The position numbers and the translations under genes are program-made. A stretch of DNA of 64,000 bases from assembly GCA_943371425.1 (NCBI GenBank), contig CALRUR010000005.1, forward strand, positions 62,001 through 126,000, given 5' to 3'. The notes beneath the pieces are model-generated. The model saw nothing but the letters and a program-made list of their open reading frames with translations. It made no database searches and was not told where the DNA came from. Below, one piece after another: positions 61,541 through 64,000 of this stretch. Numbering within the stretch: the stretch's first letter is position 1; every line of letters starts with the position of its first letter. Source of the DNA: CAJBVG01 sp943371425 (GTDB lineage Bacteria; Bacteroidota; Bacteroidia; Sphingobacteriales; Sphingobacteriaceae).

Positions 61541-63843
61541 TAAAAGGTTACGTTTACCCCTGCACTTGGCAAGAAAGGCAATTGATATCTTTTCGTATTA
61601 CTTAATCGATCGAAGTAAAATAAATTGTCGCGGTTATAGAAATTAGTTACGCCCACATTAGCTTCAATTCTAGAGTTCTCATTAAGCTTCCATTGTTTCT
61701 TTACTGTAACATCTAAGCGGTGATACCAAGGTAAGCGACCGCCATTAATATCTGAATAAATGACACCTAAATCACCAGAGTTTTGAGTGTACTCATCAAA
61801 GATGTTTGTGAAGTTTGTTTTTTCATAAAATCCTTGTGTTTGAGTAAACGGAAAACCAGAACCTAAACTCCAGCGAGCATCAAATTCCCAGCTTTTCTCT
61901 TTACCAAATACATAAGAAGTTACTACGTTTACGTTATGTCGACGGTCATAATGTGGCATATAAGTACGGACTTCATCTCTTCTGTTTACAAAACCAAGAG
62001 AATAGGTAGTCCACACATATAAATTCTTATAATCATATTTCAACGTGAAATCGATTCCTTTTGCTATACCATCTTCAATAATATAATCCATACGCTGATA
62101 AGCTGGTTTATTAGCATATTCAGCATTATCTGGATAAATTTTATCTCTATTTATATTTGTTAATTGATCGAATTTTTTGATGTAACCTTCAATGTTTAAA
62201 GTATAAAACTTAAATAAATCGAATTCAAAACCTGCCACTAAATGACGTGCTTTTTGAAGAGCTGAATTTACATCTTCACCTTTAAAAGTTTTTGGTAAGT
62301 TACTTGGTCCTGATAAGAAGCCATAGAATAAATTCACCACATCTCTATCAGAAGTTGCACTCAATAAATTTTGCGAGTAATAACCTGCAGCACCTTTAAA
62401 TCGGATGCTTTCTGTAATTATATATTTAGTAGCAAGACGAGGTTCTACTGAAATTTCGTTTAATGATGCGTAATAATGTAACCTGATACTTGGTTCTAAA
62501 ATTATTCTGTTGCGCAGGTATTTATATTTAAAATACGTTGCTAATTCAGTAGTAAATTGTTGTTGTTGAATTAAAACTCCACTAGCGTTGGTGAATTTAA
62601 AATCGGTTTGAAAACCTAACATATCAATTCCGTATTTCAATTCATCTTTACCATAAAAATAGGTAAAATTTAAACCTGTATTGAAGCCGTTTATTTCACT
62701 ATATCTAGGGCTAGTAGTGAGCTGAGGTTGAGAAATTTTATAATTTGAATAGGCGAAGTTACCATCAATTAAAACTGAAGAACCATCAGGAATTAATACG
62801 AACGACATACCTCCACCAGCACTGTTCCATTTCAAAGCAGCCGGAGCATCAAATTTAACTTGATCGGTAAAATTAAATCCAAATAGATTTAATTTACTTC
62901 CGTTTACACCATTAATAGAAATTTTACCATAAATGTCATTAAAATTATACGGCAAACCTGCTGTATCAACATAACTATAAACGCTTTTTGAAGTGCTTTC
63001 TAAATAAGAAGTTCTGCCGGATAAGATGAACGAAGAATTTCCTTTACCTTCCTTGTATTTAGATAGAGGTCCTTCTAATAATAGTTTAGAAGTAAAAGGA
63101 TTAGTTGCAACTTTACCACTTAATCTTTTCTTATTTCCATCACGCGTAGTAACATCCATTACTGCAGAAACTCTGCCTCCATACTCTGCTCCAAAACCGC
63201 CAGTATGTACTTCAGCATTTCTAATAATATCAGTTTCAAAAACAGAGTATAAACCAATAGAGTGAAATGGATTGTAAATTACCATTCCATCTAAAATGAC
63301 TTTGTTTTGAATAGGGGCACCACCTCTTATATAAAGTTGGCCACCTTGGTCGCCAGTAAAAATAACTCCTGGTAATACTTGTAGATACTGAGCTAAATCG
63401 GGTTCTCCTCCAACAGAGGGTATTTGTGTAATTTGTTTTGGAGTAACTTTTACAACAGAAATTTTAGTTTCCGTTTTTGCCTCCGTTTTATCGGCAGTAA
63501 TTTCAACATCGCGTAGATTTACAGATCGTTCTGATAAAAATAAATTCTGACTTAATTTTTGACCAGCTTTTAAATTGATAATAACTTTAGCTGTATCATA
63601 TCCAAGCCCGGTGCTTACTAGCTTAATAGCACCTGGTTTTAATTTAGTTAAATTATAAAAACCGTTTACATCGGTAGCAACACCAATACTAGTTCCTTCT
63701 ATAAATACATTTGTAAAAATAATGGGTTCACCAGTTTTTTTGTCGTATACAAATCCTCTTATTTCTCCGGTAGTTGCTTGTTGCGCGTAGGTAAAATTGA
63801 AGCCTATACTTAGCAACAATACAAGTGTAATTTTTCTAATCAT
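61540..63843 (-). CDS. TonB-dependent outer membrane receptor
   Basis: A 767-residue receptor. The signal peptide is MIRKITLVLLLSIGFNFTYAQ (ATG 63843; an upstream in-frame ATG at 63864 would add seven residues). Then come a carboxypeptidase-regulatory-like domain (TGEIRGFVYDKKTGEPIIFTNVFIEGTSIG), a plug (QYLQVLPGVIFTGDQGGQLYIRGG...NKVILDGMVIYNPFHS) and a barrel ending SAGVNVTF. No SusD partner gene is beside it in the window, so it is not a typical SusCD pair. The ligand is unknown. Its stop lies in the hairpin array shared with the lipoprotein gene. Confidence 0.87.
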   Translation of the reverse strand: MIRKITLVLLLSIGFNFTYAQQATTGEIRGFVYDKKTGEPIIFTNVFIEGTSIGVATDVNGFYNLTKLKPGAIKLVSTGLGYDTAKVIINLKAGQKLSQNLFLSERSVNLRDVEITADKTEAKTETKISVVKVTPKQITQIPSVGGEPDLAQYLQVLPGVIFTGDQGGQLYIRGGAPIQNKVILDGMVIYNPFHSIGLYSVFETDIIRNAEVHTGGFGAEYGGRVSAVMDVTTRDGNKKRLSGKVATNPFTSKLLLEGPLSKYKEGKGNSSFILSGRTSYLESTSKSVYSYVDTAGLPYNFNDIYGKISINGVNGSKLNLFGFNFTDQVKFDAPAALKWNSAGGGMSFVLIPDGSSVLIDGNFAYSNYKISQPQLTTSPRYSEINGFNTGLNFTYFYGKDELKYGIDMLGFQTDFKFTNASGVLIQQQQFTTELATYFKYKYLRNRIILEPSIRLHYYASLNEISVEPRLATKYIITESIRFKGAAGYYSQNLLSATSDRDVVNLFYGFLSGPSNLPKTFKGEDVNSALQKARHLVAGFEFDLFKFYTLNIEGYIKKFDQLTNINRDKIYPDNAEYANKPAYQRMDYIIEDGIAKGIDFTLKYDYKNLYVWTTYSLGFVNRRDEVRTYMPHYDRRHNVNVVTSYVFGKEKSWEFDARWSLGSGFPFTQTQGFYEKTNFTNIFDEYTQNSGDLGVIYSDINGGRLPWYHRLDVTVKKQWKLNENSRIEANVGVTNFYNRDNLFYFDRLSNTKRYQLPFLPSAGVNVTF

Positions 63844-63928
63844 TTTATGCATAAAAGGATGCAATATAAGAGAATGAACTCATATTTGCTATATGCAATA
63901 GCTATTTTACAATAATATGATTTATTGA

Positions 63929-64000
63929 TTATGCAGGGTTTTGTCCGCCAGCTAGTAAATACAATACAGACATTCTTATGGCTACACCATTCTCTACTTG
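63929..64000 (-). CDS. pyrB: Probable aspartate carbamoyltransferase, C-terminal end only
   Basis: Only the last 23 residues are present; the gene continues past the right edge. The frame reads QVENGVAIRMSVLYLLAGGQ and ends NPA before TAA. The QVxNGVAxRMxVL pattern resembles the C-terminus of Bacteroidota aspartate carbamoyltransferase. It ends 85 bases upstream of the TonB-dependent receptor start. With so little sequence the identification is tentative. Confidence 0.6.
   Translation of the reverse strand, partial: QVENGVAIRMSVLYLLAGGQNPA

Noticed and set aside
1..64000. tRNA, rRNA, riboswitches, IS elements, attachment sites
   Set aside because: Reading the intergenic regions gave no cloverleaf, transposase, or known riboswitch core; most gaps are short and filled by arrays or promoters.

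Overview
The window is AT-rich chromosomal DNA from an aerobic member of the Bacteroidota. Four things support this. Promoters have the form TTG-N18-20-TAnnTTTG. Exported proteins end their signal peptides in AQ. There are type IX secretion genes (porT, a porG-like gene) together with cargo carrying C-terminal sorting domains. There are also TonB-dependent receptors with carboxypeptidase-like N-domains. No rRNA, tRNA, IS element, prophage or CRISPR array was found, and no gap between genes exceeds 300 bases.

Layout. 1-1557: a left-truncated outer membrane protein gene and a short-chain dehydrogenase. 1673-12228: a phenylacetate (paa) catabolic locus with paaE divergent from paaABCD-G-H-I-J-Y-(yciI-like)-Z. 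It covers epoxidation of phenylacetyl-CoA, isomerisation, ring opening and beta-oxidation; the ligase paaK is not in the window. 12318-18434: a Crp/Fnr-type regulator, two perfect TTGAT-N4-ATCAA boxes in front of a TonB-dependent receptor, a crotonase-like protein and a fused E1 alpha-beta 2-oxoacid dehydrogenase. 18440-22367: an exported protein of unknown function and a T9SS-secreted metalloprotease. 22413-27256: an alpha/beta hydrolase, menG/ubiE, porT, an SDR, yqeY-like, pabA/trpG and a second hydrolase. 27284-35089: a cell-envelope cluster (CBS protein, nadK, porG-like, uppS, bamA, two ompH/skp, murI). 35216-42825: nuoHIJKLMN, the membrane half of complex I (plus NuoI) without nuoA-G beside it. 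42911-49855 (minus): yebC, a large BNR-propeller protein, a LolA-like protein, marC and an amino-acid permease. 50006-53123: hppA with an unusual Cys-rich tail, divergent from msrA. 53205-64000: a secreted repeat protein, arsM and arsR, a 1397-residue T9SS adhesin, a ceramidase-like membrane protein, a lipoprotein, a TonB-dependent receptor and the last codons of a probable pyrB.

The most unusual signal is not a gene. Sixteen intergenic regions carry 22 blocks of strictly 7- or 8-bp-periodic degenerate 'word' arrays. Each has a fixed core of about 4 bases plus about 3 variable bases, and the core differs between blocks. Each array region abuts or overlaps a stop codon; in five regions the first unit starts on the last base of the stop codon. 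None lies in the four divergent promoter regions. Many are arranged as inverted arms, giving long hairpins at convergent gene ends. They look like a 3'-end element or a stop-targeted mobile repeat whose identity I do not recognise.
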